Positions 52,680 to 64,000 of a stretch of 64,000 bases of DNA are shown here, piece by piece. The stretch lies in contig NW_004190374.1 in assembly GCF_000224145.3 (NCBI RefSeq), positions 81,903 to 145,902 on the forward strand. Direction: 5' to 3'. Within the stretch, counting starts at the first letter, position 1, and every line of letters begins with the position of its first letter. A program made the position numbers and the translations under genes. The DNA is from Ciona intestinalis (taxonomy: Eukaryota > Chordata > Ascidiacea > Phlebobranchia > Cionidae). The notes under the pieces were generated by a model. The model ran no database searches. It had not been told where the DNA came from and worked only from the letters and a program-made list of their open reading frames with translations.

Positions 52680-53924
52680 TTAAATCGGTTGAATCAAAAG
52701 TTGTTGTTTTTTCTCAATTTCCATAGAACGAAGATTCAATCGGAGTTCACTTTGTTTTAAAGTTTTCAAATCTTTATTTATTTTTTCGGCTCTTTTTATT
52801 TCCAATTCATCTAGTCGTCGCAACGCAACAATCTCATTTTTCAATTTCTTTAACTCTTTTTTCATTCGAGAAAATTTTGACGAAATACTTTGTTTTTTTC
52901 TTTCTACAGAAGTCACGTGATCGGCTTGTCGAATATATTCGAGCGTCTCCAATGTATTTTCGCTGCTGAATTGTGACGTCTGATTTATCAGTTGTGACGT
53001 ATTATGCTGACATCGTGACGTCACTATGGGGTTACAATTTTGCGGTGCTTTATAAACAACTCGCTGTAGCGAAACACAGGGAAGGAGCTCGGTTTTGTAA
53101 TATTGTGACGTCAACAATAACCTTGAACGGGTTATCTTGCGCCCCCTGGTGTGAAGATGACGTCGATGGGTTCCGGATGTTTCGGGACGGGAAGTGACGT
53201 CAGCAGAACATTCTTTTTTTTGCTGCGTCATATCCTTACTATAAACGAAACAAAAGTTTGACCCATTTAATATTACAACTTTTGTTTAACTTTTCGGTTA
53301 AAAAAGTATCCCCAAAATACAATAGCATAGGAAACAGGCAACAAAATGGCAATTCTTAAAACGTTTATGGATTAAATATAAGATAATGTACCATTTGAAA
53401 ATATATATTTTTTTGTAAAAAATGTGACTTAATATAACTGCAGAGAAACTGTTAAGCTTTTTTAGGTATTTAGTATAAGTTATAGTACGACGGTACAATG
53501 GTTAGAACGCAAGTCTGTAGTTCGGAGGTGACTGGGTTCGATGCTTAACCCTGCTACAACGGTACAACCTGTCAACGACAAAAAAACAATCACCCATAAA
53601 GTTACATACGTGGTAACTCGTAAGCGGGCACGAGGTGTATGAAACGGAACACCCATGTTATAACGACTGTCCCTTTCCCCCATGTGAGGATAAATAAATT
53701 ACATCCATTCAACCCATGGCCTTGTTATTCATGCGATTACCACTAACGCACTTGTAGTTTGGGTTTGTTTCAATGTTTGACTTCATTCTTGTTCTTGGTT
53801 GTGAATTCTTCGTGAATAATTTCCATCTCTGTTGTTTATCCTCGTGGTGCAAATATCTATCAATTATATTGGCGTATTTTCCAACCGCCGGTGGGCGCTG
53901 ACGAGCAGTCTGTTTCGGCGACAT
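52680..53924 (-). CDS. Coiled-coil protein, two traced exons
   Basis: Exon at 53924 down to a donor near 53735 starts MSPKQTARQRPPAVGKY just after a leader acceptor (TATACAG). Exon 2 runs from about 53222-53231 to a stop at 52680. It contains Ser/Thr/His-rich sequence and then a long heptad-like coiled coil (SVERKKQSISSKFSRMKK, KKLKNEIVALRRLDELEI, KDLKTLKQSELRL) and ends QQLLIQPI. The junction is uncertain: AA|GTGCGT into AAG-GAT gives an open frame (NPNY-N-KDMTQQ), while AGT-G|GTAATC does not suit that frame. A SINE lies in the intron. No domain recognised; perhaps a centrosomal or cytoskeletal protein (guess). The first exon is repeated at 55449-55664 in the duplication. Confidence 0.55.
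53488..53705 (+). repeat. SINE with a tRNA-like head
   Basis: Head GGTACAATGGTTAGAACGCA with box B GGGTTCGATGCTTAACC, then a short body and the family tail (GTAACTCGTAAGCGGGCACG, GTGAGGATAAATAAATTACA). It lacks the TTGGGCAAGACACTT core, so it is a different head fused to the same tail. Confidence 0.75.
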
Positions 53925-54187
53925 TGAATCTGTATAAACCCAAATCCAATTTTTGGAAAAAATAATACTTTATTTATTTCTTACGTGTTATAATGACTAA
54001 ACAATGAGAATTAAATGGTAACAACTATTTAAAAAATCTATAAGATTCGCATGTAAGGGAAATAACCGAAGAGAAAACATATTTCTTTCCAAAAATATCA
54101 CGTGACCTTATGTTGTACTGTATGACGTCACAAAGGTAAAGATCCTTTATGCGTAGGCGCGTTTGCACAGAATATGATTAATTCGTT

Positions 54188-54460
54188 GGTTTTAGTTGCA
54201 GTAAGATACGATTACTTTGTATGTTTTAGTTGCAGTAAGATACGATTACTTTGTATGTTTTAGTTGCAGTAAGATACGATTACTTTGTATGTTTTAGTTG
54301 CAGTAAGATACGATTACTTTGTATGTTTTAGTTGCAGTAAGATACGATTACTTTGTATGTTTTAGTTGCAGTAAGATACGATTACTTTGTATGTTTTAGT
54401 TGCAGTAAGGTACGATTACTTTGTATGTTTTAGTTGCAGTATGATACGATTACGAATGTG
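54188..54460. repeat. 34-bp tandem array, about 8 units
   Basis: Unit TTTTAGTTGCAGTAAGATAC + GATTACTTTGTATG. The last two units carry shared variants (AAGGTACG, TATGATACG) also found at the end of the 13-unit array. Confidence 0.95.
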
Positions 54461-54996
54461 CCAAGCTCAAAAACTCGAGTCCAAACTTCCGCATTTTTGA
54501 CGCTCGGCTGAAAGTTTGGCCGAGTGCCGAGCCTTATGCTATTGCTATAATGTTGCACGCAAGAGTGAAAAATATAAAAAAATGCTAAAAGTAAAACAAC
54601 TAAAATATAACGGAATAGTCAGCGTGTCTTTCTCTTTAATTATTTTTCGATAGCTATGAATTTGCTCTCTGAAAATTATCGAATCGCAATGTCAGCGAAT
54701 TACCGATTACCAGTGTTTCCGTATCTATTTTTTAAATAAAAGTAATACATTATTTTTTTAAATAACTGGTGTAACAAATAGGTTGCGAATATTTTTTTTT
54801 AAGGAGTTCTACATTTTGCAACACTGGGATTCCGCTGCGGTTTACGTGAGAGGCCAGTGCGGGATTCTGTTAACATGTCATAATTAGAGGTCGACCGATA
54901 TATCGGTTAAACGATATTATCGGCCGATATTTAAGTTCTACCGATAATCGGGTCGGTAAAAAAGAGCCGATATTTCACCGATATATAAATAGTTCG

Positions 54997-55046
54997 NNNN
55001 NNNNNNNNNNNNNNNNNNNNNNNNNNNNNNNNNNNNNNNNNNNNNN
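54997..55046. other. Assembly gap of 50 N
   Basis: Fifty unknown bases. The sequence before the gap breaks the hAT element; the sequence after starts the second copy of the duplication. Confidence 1.
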
Positions 55047-56904
55047 TTTTTTTGTAAAAAAATGTGACTTAATATAACTGCAGAGAAACTGTTAAGCCTT
55101 TTTAGGTATTTAGTATAAGTTAAAAGTACGACGGTACAATGGTTAGAACGCAAGTCTGTAGTTCGGAGGAGACTGGGTTCGATGCTTAACCCTGCTACAA
55201 AGGTACAACCTGTCAACGACAAAAAAACAATTACCCATAAAATTACATACTTGGTAACTCGTAAGCGGGCACAAGGTGTATGGAACAGAACATCCGTGTT
55301 ATAACGACTGTTGTTGCCCCCACATGCGAGGATAAATAAATTACATACGCGATAACCTGTAAACGGGCATGAGGTGTATGAAACGGAACACCCGTGTTAT
55401 AACGACTGTCGTTGCCCCGCCATGTGGGGATAAATAAGTTACATCCATTCAACCCATGGCCTTGTTATTCATGCGATTACCACTAACGCACTTGTAGTTT
55501 GGGTTTGTTTCAATGTTTGACTTCATTCTTGTTCTTGGTTGAGAATTCTTCGTGAATAATTTCCATCTCTGTTGTTTATCCTCGTGGTGCAAATATCTAT
55601 CAATTATATTGGCGTATTTTCCAACCGCCGGTGGGCGCTGACGAGCAGTCTGTTTCGGCGACATTGAATCTGTATAAACCCAAATCCAATTTTTGGAAAA
55701 AATAATACTTTATTTATTTCTTACGTGTTATAATGACTAAACAATGAGAATTAAATGGTAACAACTATTTAAAAAATCTATAAGATTCGCATGTAAGGGA
55801 AATAACCGAAGAGAAAACATATTTCTTTCCAAAAATATCACGTGACCTTATGTTGTACTGTATGACGTCACAAAGGTACGATTACCTTTATGTTTTAGTT
55901 GCGTTAAGAATATGATTAATTCGTATGTTTTAGTTGCAGTAAGATACGATTACTTTGTATGTTTTAGTTGCAGTAAGATACGATTACTTTGTATGTTTTA
56001 GTTGCAGTAAGATACGATTACTTTGTATGTTTTAGTTGCAGTAAGATACGATTACTTTGTATGTTTTAGTTGCAGTAAGATACGATTACTTTGTATGTTT
56101 TAGTTGCAGTAAGATACGATTACTTTGTATGTTTTAGTTGCAGTAAGATACGATTACTTTGTATGTTTTAGTTGCAGTAAGATACGATTACTTTGTATGT
56201 TTTAGTTGCAGTAAGATACGATTACTTTGTATGTTTTAGTTGCAGTAAGATACGATTACTTTGTATGTTTTAGTTGCAGTAAGATACGATTACTTTGTAT
56301 GTTTTAGTTGCAGTAAGGTACGATTACTTTGTATGTTTTAGTTGCAGTATGATACGATTACGAATGTGCCAAGCTCAAAAACTCGAGTCCAAACTTCCGC
56401 ATTTTTGACGCTCGGCTGAAAGTTTGGCCGAGTGCCGAGCCTTATGCTATTGCTATAATGTTGCACGCAAGAGTGAAAAATATAAAAAAATGCTAAAAGT
56501 AAAACAACTAAAATATAACGGAATAGTCAGCGTGTCTTTCTCTTTAATTATTTTTCGATAGCTATGAATTTGCTCTCTGAAAATTATCGAATCGCAATGT
56601 CAGCGAATTACCGATTACCAGTGTTTCCGTATCTATTTTTTAAATAAAAGTAATACATTATTTTTTTAAATAACTGGTGTAACAAATAGGTTGCGAATAT
56701 TTTTTTTTAAGGAGTTCTACATTTTGCAACACTGGGATTCCGCTGCGGTTTACGTGAGAGGCCAGTGCGGGATTCTGTTAACATGTCATAATTAGAGGTC
56801 GACCGATATATCGGTTAAACGATATTATCGGCCGATATTTAAGTTCTACCGATAATCGGGTCGGTAAAAAAGAGCCGATATTTCACCGATATATAAATAG
56901 TTCG
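55047..56904. repeat. Right copy of the roughly 1.8-kb duplication
   Basis: Mirrors 53401-54996, including the first exon of the coiled-coil gene (55449-55664, same 71 codons) and the SINE (55138-55445). See the findings for the likely assembly cause. Confidence 0.9.
55925..56360. repeat. 34-bp tandem array, about 13 units
   Basis: Same unit and same terminal variant units as at 54188-54460, in the matching position of the duplicate. Confidence 0.95.
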
Positions 56905-57474
56905 TGCGAAGCGACGTGCGTCCTCTTTGACCTTTACGTGCGTTGTAGTTTGACCTTCATGTGCGTCGTAGTTTAACGTCCACGTGCGTCGTAGTTTGAC
57001 CTTTACGTACGTCGTTAGTTTGACCTTTTAGTATGTGGTTAGTTTGACCTTTACATGCGTCGTAGTTTGACTTTTACGTGCGTCATAGTTTAACGTCCAC
57101 GTGCGTCATAGTTTAACGTCCACGTGCGTCATAGTTTAACGTCCACGTGCGTCATAGTTTAACGTCCACGTGCGTTGTATTTCAACGTCTACGTGCGTTG
57201 TAGTTCAACGTCTACGTGCGTTGTAGTTTAGCGTCCACGTGCAGCATAGTTTTGTACAAAAGCAAAGTACTTGGAGTTACCTATTAAGAACATGCAGACT
57301 AAGTGATGACCAACCATTTTTTATCTATAATAATTTGTAGTATCTTGAATACAGGTATTAATTTTTGATTATTACTGATCATTTCATAGTTTCGCTATAG
57401 TGTTAAATATCGGTATCGGTAAAAGCTAGAAAATATCGGTATCGGTGGAAAAAATTGATATCGGTCGGTCTCTA
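56793..57474. mobile_element. Non-autonomous hAT-type transposon, 682 bp
   Basis: Inverted ends TAGAGGTCGACCGATATATC and its inverse near TGATATCGGTCGGTCTCTA. Flanked by an exact 8-bp target duplication GTCATAAT at 56785-56792 and 57475-57482. Eight-base duplications and TAGAGG-like ends fit the hAT superfamily. No transposase frame; the interior is a tandem array of about 23-bp units (56928-57250). Confidence 0.85.
56928..57250. repeat. 23-bp tandem array inside the hAT element
   Basis: Units such as TTTAACGTCCACGTGCGTCA TAG with variants CGTAGTTTGACCTTTACGTG, about 13 copies. Four middle copies are identical. Confidence 0.9.
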
Positions 57475-58827
57475 GTCATAATGGTCAAACACTTAAATGA
57501 CGTCCCAAACTGGAATCAGTTGTTACGCTAAAATGATTATGAAACCTTTTCCCTTAATGCCTACGTCATATCTGCCTTGCTATATAAGTGATAATTCAAG
57601 TGGTTTAAATCAGAGCTACCCGCAAAACCTCTATAGTACGATAGATATCTTTGGTAAGCACTTTTTAGTGCTAACTATATTGAGTTTGTTTTATCACTAT
57701 ATCAGCCCTGGAAACTCTTGTCGTCAATTGCCGACGGTTTTGCCGACGCATTTGGAAAAACCGTCGGCAATAAACTGATGATGTAGAAAAAAATATATAT
57801 ATATTTTTTTTAAAAATATTTTCATATTGCAGACGCGAAATTGCAAAAATTACAGGTGATAAAAGCTAAAAGTGAGGTAATATAATACATATAGCAGTCG
57901 TATATAGCAAATGAAGTCAGGCGCACCAATTTCCTAACGCACCTGCGCGTTGACTATGACGTCATTAACGTCCTTGTATAGTGCGGCGCATACGTTTTTT
58001 TTTCGGCGGGAATTGGTAACACGACCTTTCTCACAGCTGTGTGTAAAATAAATGTAATTTGCGGTAATAAATAGCCTAGTTATGTTCCAGAAGTAGCACT
58101 GCTGTATATTTAGGATGTTTTCCTCAGCCAGACAGCATGTTTATTACGAAATAGTAAGGATTCACACTTGGATTCATTGCACCATAATAGCGATTGTTTG
58201 ACCTGGCAATTGATTACGACATAATAGCAATTCACACGCTGATTATTTGCGTCATAATAACGATTGTCCCCTTGATTATTTAGCCAGCAGGAGATTGAAA
58301 ACAGGTTGGATATTTGCCTTTTTACAAATGCGATCAAGTAAAGGATTGATACGTTTGCAATAAATACCTTGACCTGGGCTATGCAGCAGACGATGTTGGT
58401 AATGTTTCGTGAATTTGGTGTTAACAATAGGAATGTGTTGAAGTTGTAAAAGCTCAGGTTCGCCGAGCGCCGAGATTCAACCAAAAGCTGGGCACAAGCT
58501 TATGACGTCATTAGGGAGAAAGGCGTCGCTAATTAAAATCATTTAGAACACATGGGTTGCGGTTAAAGAGACGACGTGATGCAGCACTTTGTATTATTTC
58601 AATATAAAAAAGTTTAGGGATTAATGTTTTTTTTATTAAAAATCAGTCTAATCAGATACGAAACATTGGGGTTGTGTTATTCTATTCTATTCTATTCTAT
58701 ATGGGTGAGGTCTGTGAGGACCTGGGATTTAGGCCAGACTTGGCCCATTACCCAAACACCCTGTACGTCCGGAAGTGACAAGCTCGCGGTAGTGAAGTTC
58801 TTGTTATCATGTTCCGACTCCAGTGTT

Positions 58828-59086
58828 CCGATCAAGTCCCGTTTTTTGTCCCGATTCTTGACCCGTATATATAGGACTCCATCTGCAGACTATTTCTGCG
58901 AACTCGTTCTCCGGTCCGACCAAGTTCCGTTTTTTGTCCCGATTCTTGACCCGTATATATAGGACTCCATCTGCGGACTATTTCTGCGAACTCGTTCTCT
59001 GGTCCGACCAAGTTCCGTTTTTTGTCCCGATTCTTGACCCGTATATATAGGACTCCATCTGCGGACTATTTCTGCGAACTCGTTCT
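58828..59086. repeat. 88-bp tandem repeat, three units
   Basis: Unit CCGACCAAGTTCCGTTTTTT ... CCCGTATATATAGGACTCCA ... GCGAACTCGTTCTC. Starts at about 58828, 58916 and 59004. The first unit is the most diverged. Confidence 0.92.
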
Positions 59087-59189
59087 CACACGATTCGCGA
59101 ACATCATTTGAGAACTACACTCGTACTCACAACGTCACAACCGGACACACTTCCACAGAAGGTTTATCCTCGTCTGGGCAGCGAGTCAC

Positions 59190-59345
59190 CACATATATGC
59201 AACTTTGTGGGTAATTGTTTGTTTTTCCTGTGTATGACTGTAATTTGGACAACCCATAAGTGACCGCTGGGTTGGAGCAATGTCCGTTAAGTGTCTTGCC
59301 CAAGGACACATACGCCGATCAGTGTTAGTACCGCCGTCGAGCATC
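59190..59345 (-). repeat. SINE-like element, tail truncated
   Basis: AACTTTGTGGGTAATTGTTT, CATAAGTGACCGCTGGGTTG, AGTGTCTTGCCCAAGGACAC and head-like GTCGAGCATCGAACCCACGG. Confidence 0.75.
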
Positions 59346-59469
59346 GAACCCACGGCGCCGAACAGGCACAAATGGCCGAATATTCGGTTTCGGCCGAATC
59401 GTTTTTTTAACGATTCGGTACATCACTAGTAATCTCCCGCACTTAGGAATGCACAATACAGAATTTTGT

Positions 59470-59860
59470 CGTGGCAAAGCAGTGAGTGCGTCAGCCTCAA
59501 ACCCAGAGCTTACAATTCCAAGTCTCGTCGCTGCTACCATTGTGGGCGTATGTGTCCTTGGACAAGATACTTAACAGCAAATGCTCCAACCCAGTGGTCG
59601 CTAATGGAATGTCCAATTTATCAGCAAAAATCCAATTTATCAGCAGAAACACAGTCACCCACAAAGTTAACTGGTAAGCAAGCACGAGGTGTATGAAACA
59701 GAACACCCGTGTTATAACGACTGTCGTTGCCCCGCATGCAAGGATAAATAAGTTACATCTGTGGTAACTTGTAAACTGGCACAAGGTGTATAAAACACAA
59801 CACCCGTGTAATAACGACTGTCGTTGCCCCGCACGCTAGAATAAAGCAAGTTACATTCAT
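59470..59860 (+). repeat. SINE-like element with two tail units
   Basis: Head GTGGCAAAGCAGTGAGTGCG, body GCTGCTACCATTGTGGGCGT, core GTGTCCTTGGACAAGATACT, CCCAGTGGTCGCTAA, and two tails ending GCAAGGATAAATAAGTTACA and CACGCTAGAATAAAGCAAG. It is the clearest near-complete plus-strand copy. Confidence 0.8.
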
Positions 59861-60228
59861 TATAAGGACCCAACTATCACTAAACTGTTGACATTCATAA
59901 GGTTTATTTTTGTATGGCAAATAACATTACAAATCAAAAAATGCTTTTAAGTAGAGATCAAATTTGAAATACATTTTATTCTCTACTCGTTACTAAAATA
60001 TTTAATAAAGGAAAAGTTGATATCAATTGTATGATGACGTCCTCCTAAAAATAAAGTTATGCATTTGAAGATTATTTCCTCTTGCACCAACAAGCTGCCA
60101 TTCTTTGCTTGCATTATCAATTAAGTGCAACCTGGGCAAAGTTTTTGGAAAAAATTCAATGTAAATAATATTAATGTAATGACTTTTCTCTTAGATTGAA
60201 AGTTAGTTAAACATTACATGTTGTTGAT

Positions 60229-63200
60229 ATGTCTGAATCTGACAATGATGTTTCTTGTGGATCATCTGGTGAAGAATTGGTTGAAGATAAAACCTCAAAA
60301 GTGATGAAGAGTGAAGAATATCCATGGATGATGTTGGAACAATTAAACAAGTAACATAAACTTACATTGTATTATGTGTAGTGTGGTTAACACTTGAAGC
60401 AATGAACATCTAGCAATATATGTTTTGTACATCAATATATGTTTGTGTGGCATGTCAGCTATTTGTACTTATTATTACAATAGAAAAAAACTTAGGAGAT
60501 AACACTTGGATGTTCTGTTTAATTAAACCTTGTGCCTGCTGATAAGTTACTCGATAAATAACTTTGTGTGCGATTGTTTTGTTGAATTACTGTCACATTA
60601 TTAGTGACCACTGGGTTGGAGCAATTGTAGTTAAGTATCGAACCTGCATAGTGTATTATTTCACAATGTAATACTTTTATAATTGTTATTGTTTGAAGAC
60701 AAAGGATGAACAATCTGTATTGTGACTTCACAATTTGTATTGATGATGAAGAATACCCCGTCCATCAAGGAATTCTTGCAGCAAGAAGTGAATATTTCAA
60801 TGCAATGTTCACTTCAAAGGTAACTTGAGACTTATTTGAAAGTTTCAAACTTAACCTCAACCTTTCACAGTTGAAGGAAGGTTTTGAAAAACGAGTTGAA
60901 ATTAAAGAATCATCGAAACAATGTATTGAACGGATCCTGGGTTTCTTATACAGCGGGAAGATTGAATTATCAGTGGAAAATATTGAAGAAACAATTCGTT
61001 GTGCTGCCCTGATGCAAATACCAGGTGATATATAGTTTGTTGACATGTTTGTGGGTTGTACATGGGTGGGTTCAATGAATGCATTTGTGTCTGTTGATAT
61101 TTTTGAAAGAGTAAGAAACATGTTTCAGAAAAATCTTTTTAATGAAATGTTTCAATAGATTTGTTGCAAGTTGCTTCTGAATACGTGGACAGTATATTCA
61201 ACGCTGGGAACTGCCTTCACTTTCGTGGGTTGGCCAAGTTGCATTCTATGGATGACTTGGTAAAGAAGGCTGATAAATATTTGCTGGATCACTTCAGAGA
61301 TGTTTGTCGGGATGAAAGTTGGAATGAGTTGAGTGCGAAAGATGTGGAGATGTTTATTTCCTGTGAAGATGTTGTGGTGGAGTCAGAGGAAGTTGTTTAT
61401 GAGTGCATGGTTGGTTGGGTGAAGCATCATCTACAATCAAGGAAACAATATTTCCCAACTTTGTTTAAACATATAAGATTGACAAGTCTTCGTATAAATT
61501 ACATTGAACAAGTCGTCAGAAAAGAGGTAAAATATATTATTTTAAACTTGTCGTTAATTCACGCTCTGATAAATATGTTTAGGATCTACTTTATGAGTTC
61601 CGTGAAAGTAGTGAAATAGTTTGGAAACATTACTTTGACACCATTTCATCAACAACAACCAGCAACCCTAGACATGGAGATTTTCCTTGTAAGTAAAGTA
61701 TTCTCAGATCCGGGTTGACGTCATAATGCGTATTGTTATTTGAACCTGCAGCCTTAGAAAAGCGTAAACAAACTATCATGAACATTGGCTAACATTGTGA
61801 AACTAGTAAGTACGATCAATTTTGATGCAAAAAGCTAACCTAAGAGGATTTTACTTACTTGGTACGAGTTAAGTTATATATAGGGATGTTTTAAACTCTT
61901 TGTTTGCTGTAGACTTATCGCGCCTGGCGCCCATTTGTTGCACGGTGTATGCTTTGAGAGTTTAAGCCGCTTGTTTTTGTATTCGTTCTTTCCTTACTGA
62001 GACTTCTTTATCGCTGCATAATATAGTAATCTACGAAGGCAGTTTGTGCTGTGTTGCTGAGATTCCGGTGTATAGTTGACGTTATGTATACACTTATACA
62101 TGTAATAATGTGGAAACAGGACAATTTTTTATAAAGGTTACTATTGTAGATTAAAGCTTTATTCAGTTTTATTTGTTGGCAGTTGTAAACAAGAATGGTT
62201 ATTTTTATTCTATATATATTCCTTTTATTAATTAGTTATTTTTATTAATACATATATATGTGATTTTGAGCTTTACACTGGTTTAGTGCTTGTAACTCTG
62301 ACACTGGAAGAGGAAGAAATGAATACAAGTCAGGATAACCATTGTAAAATGGCCTCAAAACAAGTCAGGTCATCTGATGTCTTTATGTTGTGGAGCAGAA
62401 CAAATTTGAAGCTACAAATGTTGAAGAAGTCCGAGCACAACTGCACAACCAACAAGTGATGTGAGGTGCAAAGATTTCTGCATGGGATTATACCCTCATA
62501 CACTGCATCAAATGCTAAGTTGGACTGTTTAAATACCCACAACAAATATTTTAAGCCATAAAACTGTAAATATTTAATTTTATTAGCAACTTGTTTGCGA
62601 CTTCAAACCTTTGATAGATCATGTGACAATAAAGAATGTTTTTGTATGGTCCAATAATCCGAGTATTTGGCCATCATTGGAATACTCCGAAATTTACGAA
62701 TACTTGGTCAACTCTCCTGGTGTGTTTACCCGAGAGAAAATAAGAAACAGAAAAAGTCTTGAGGCTTATAATTTCTTCTCAAGTGGATGGGTTGGTGAAG
62801 TAAGAACGATAAAAACACGGTCGGAAAATTGCAGCTGCACAGTCTTTGCAGCAGAGGTGATGCCATCCCAGCGCTTAAACAGTCCAAAACATGTCCCTTG
62901 GGTTGTCATCAAAGATGCAGACACATGCAAGGCACAAAATCTGGATGGCACTCTTCCAATGAGGGTTGTCCTAAAAAGCAGCATACAGTCAACACTCAAC
63001 AGTCAGAAAATTGTTGTTTGTAATGAAATAGCCAAGAAACAGGCATAAGCTAAGCACTTTTTATCTCAATATGATATATACATTATACACCTCAACACCC
63101 GTACCATAACAGCCAATACCTGTAATAAAGTGATCCTCGCAAATATAGGTGTGTTTGCTTGTTGGATTCCAGTCAGATCCATCTTTTGCCTTCCTCTTAC

Positions 63201-64000
63201 AAGCAACGATTTACTTATTTCTTCGCAATGGATCGGTGTTGGAAAAGCGAAACAAGCGCTTTTTTTGTGCTGTTGTTGTAACAGCCTATTGCTACACAGC
63301 TTGGCATTTTTAATTAATTAACTCTATAGCTCTATTTATTAATTCTATTTACGATCTCGTCTATACTGTACACTGCGTTGTACGGGTTTTTTAAGGCTGC
63401 AGCAAAACAGTGATTATGACGTCACAATATATCGGTCACGCAACCTGGATCAGAGAATTGTCCGTAGAAACCTACTTTGATTATATTAATAAATTATGAT
63501 AACTCTGATATTCCACAGACGTAAATATCAACTTTGTATCAGATGTCAGATACGGGAAGTTTAATCTTCATGAAAATAAAGTTGAAGTGGAGCAGGTAAC
63601 AATATTCATGTTGTGAAGTTTGTCAAATAATAACAGAATTTAAACAGCACGAAGAACACTACAAACCAATCACGGCATCTACTGTTCGTAGAAATAAAGT
63701 TTATGTTTGTTCAAATAATCAAGTCAAGTCATATGATGGAAAAATATGGGAAAACGTTACAACATTACAATATGACATGCAATGCCAACATATGGTGGTT
63801 TGTGAAGCTGAGAATTATTATTCAGGTGATTCAAATGGATGTTTTGTGTGTAATTATATTTAGTGAAAACTAATTAAAAACACAACCTTTTATTTTAACT
63901 CTTTTTATAATAGGGGACAAATACAAACCACATTTGTTCGTGTTCGGGAAAAAATCTGAAACAACTGTAAACAGAAAGCAAGTGACAACCAATCAGATTG
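60229..64000 (+). CDS. BTB-BACK-Kelch protein, 5' part (KLHL type), runs off the window
   Basis: Exons 60229-60350, 60705-60819, 60871-61024, 61159-61526, 61583-61688, 63519-63595, 63648-63825 and 63914 onward; all junctions GT-AG, phases agree. Start MSESDNDVSCGSSGEELVED. BTB: NNLYCDFTICIDDEEYPVHQ, ILAARSEYFNAMFTSK, RILGFLYSGKIEL, AALMQIPDLLQVASEY. BACK: FRGLAKLHSMDDLVKKAD, ELSAKDVEMFISCEDVVV, EEVVYECMVGWVKHH, FPTLFKHIRLTSLRI. Kelch-like blades follow (KVYVCSNNQVKSYDGKIWEN, KPHLFVFGKKSE). Family members are substrate adaptors of Cullin-3 ubiquitin ligases. The exon-7 acceptor was chosen at TTTAAACAG|CAC because the first AG gives the wrong phase. The N-terminal acidic extension before BTB is longer than in many KLHLs. 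Confidence 0.88.
61689..63518. other. Large intron of the Kelch gene
   Basis: 1.8 kb against other introns of 50-350 bases in this gene. It holds the transposon-protein remnant; the rest (for example GCGCCTGGCGCCCATTTGTT near 61920) is unassigned. No clear terminal inverted repeats were found by eye. Confidence 0.6.
62611..63048 (+). pseudogene. Transposon-protein remnant in a Kelch-gene intron
   Basis: An open frame encodes NVFVWSNNPSIWPSLEYSEI, YEYLVNSPGVFTREKIRNRK, SLEAYNFFSSGWVGEVR, FAAEVMPSQRLNSPKHVPWV. K-S-L-E-A-Y...SGWV...V-x-x-SQR...PWV is the pattern of animal transposon proteins that carry a SWIM-like zinc finger and a YqaJ-type nuclease. The expected C-x-C-x-AG...CSH zinc ligands after PWVVIKD are replaced by unrelated sequence and a stop, so it is truncated. 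The splice signals of the host gene lie outside it. Confidence 0.55.

Larger units (their letters stand above)
53401..54996. repeat. Left copy of a roughly 1.8-kb duplication beside the gap
   Basis: Runs from TTTTTTTGTAAAAAATGTGA to the gap at GATATATAAATAGTTCG and matches 55047-56904 almost base for base. Differences are single bases, one extra SINE tail unit in the right copy (55320-55440), and about 8 versus 13 units of the 34-bp array. Confidence 0.9.
57483..60228. other. Intergenic region before the Kelch gene
   Basis: No gene recognised. Contains the 88-bp repeats, a copy of the 97-bp family (about 58690-58760), SINE-like copies and AT-rich sequence up to the Kelch leader. The open frames at 57497-57778 and 58110-58484 look like chance. 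Confidence 0.5.

Noticed and set aside
53488-53560. Possible tRNA gene
   Set aside because: Has box A/B-like motifs but no complete cloverleaf, and it is joined to the SINE tail, so it is a SINE head.

Overview
The window looks like nuclear DNA of an ascidian tunicate, most likely a Ciona species. The signs are AT-rich sequence, many short GT-AG introns, a posterior Hox gene with a split homeobox, mosaic EGF/vWA/LU/CCP/lectin proteins, and very frequent TGACGTCA-like palindromes. All calls come from reading the sequence and tracing exons by hand. Wherever I give an exon chain, donors, acceptors and phases were checked by eye; no database search was possible.

Layout. (1) About 0.1-9.2 kb, minus strand: a K+-dependent Na+/Ca2+ exchanger (SLC24/NCKX type) in about 15 exons, with introns full of SINE-like and MITE repeats. 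(2) 10.8-15.4 kb, minus strand: two tandem copies of a small secreted acidic-protein gene, one with 4 exons (270 aa) and one shortened to 2 exons (110 aa). (3) 16.8-20.9 kb, minus strand: a three-exon posterior Hox gene, best match Hox10, with an intron inside the homeobox. (4) 21-25.7 kb: intergenic, with three MITEs. (5) 25.8-28.9 kb, minus strand: gene A, 9 exons, a secreted protein with an N-terminal cystine-knot-like domain and seven EGF domains. (6) 30.3-47.6 kb, minus strand: gene B, 46 traced coding exons that give one open frame of 2299 aa. Its order is signal peptide, vWA, Pro/Thr linker, vWA, EGFs, three EGF-LU(Ly6/uPAR) modules (two with a CCP/Sushi domain), two more vWA domains, EGFs, a C-type lectin domain and a beta-rich C-terminus. 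(7) 47.6-60 kb: a decayed non-LTR retrotransposon, a coiled-coil gene, a roughly 1.8-kb near-identical duplication around a 50-N assembly gap, two 34-bp tandem arrays, and a non-autonomous hAT element with an 8-bp target duplication. (8) 60.2 kb to the window end, plus strand: the 5' part of a BTB-BACK-Kelch (KLHL-type) gene with a transposon-protein remnant in one intron.

The most interesting part is the A/B pair. Gene A's EGF exons, several introns and its 3' flank match parts of gene B, in places almost identically. Gene A can be derived from a copy of B by three deletions that kept the frame (an exon 22/23 fusion, loss of exons 25-29, loss of exons 34-46 with the last splice donor) plus a new cystine-knot N-terminus. 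A SINE sits in A but not in the matching intron of B. The pair therefore records a recent exon-shuffling event in an extracellular adhesion or signalling gene.
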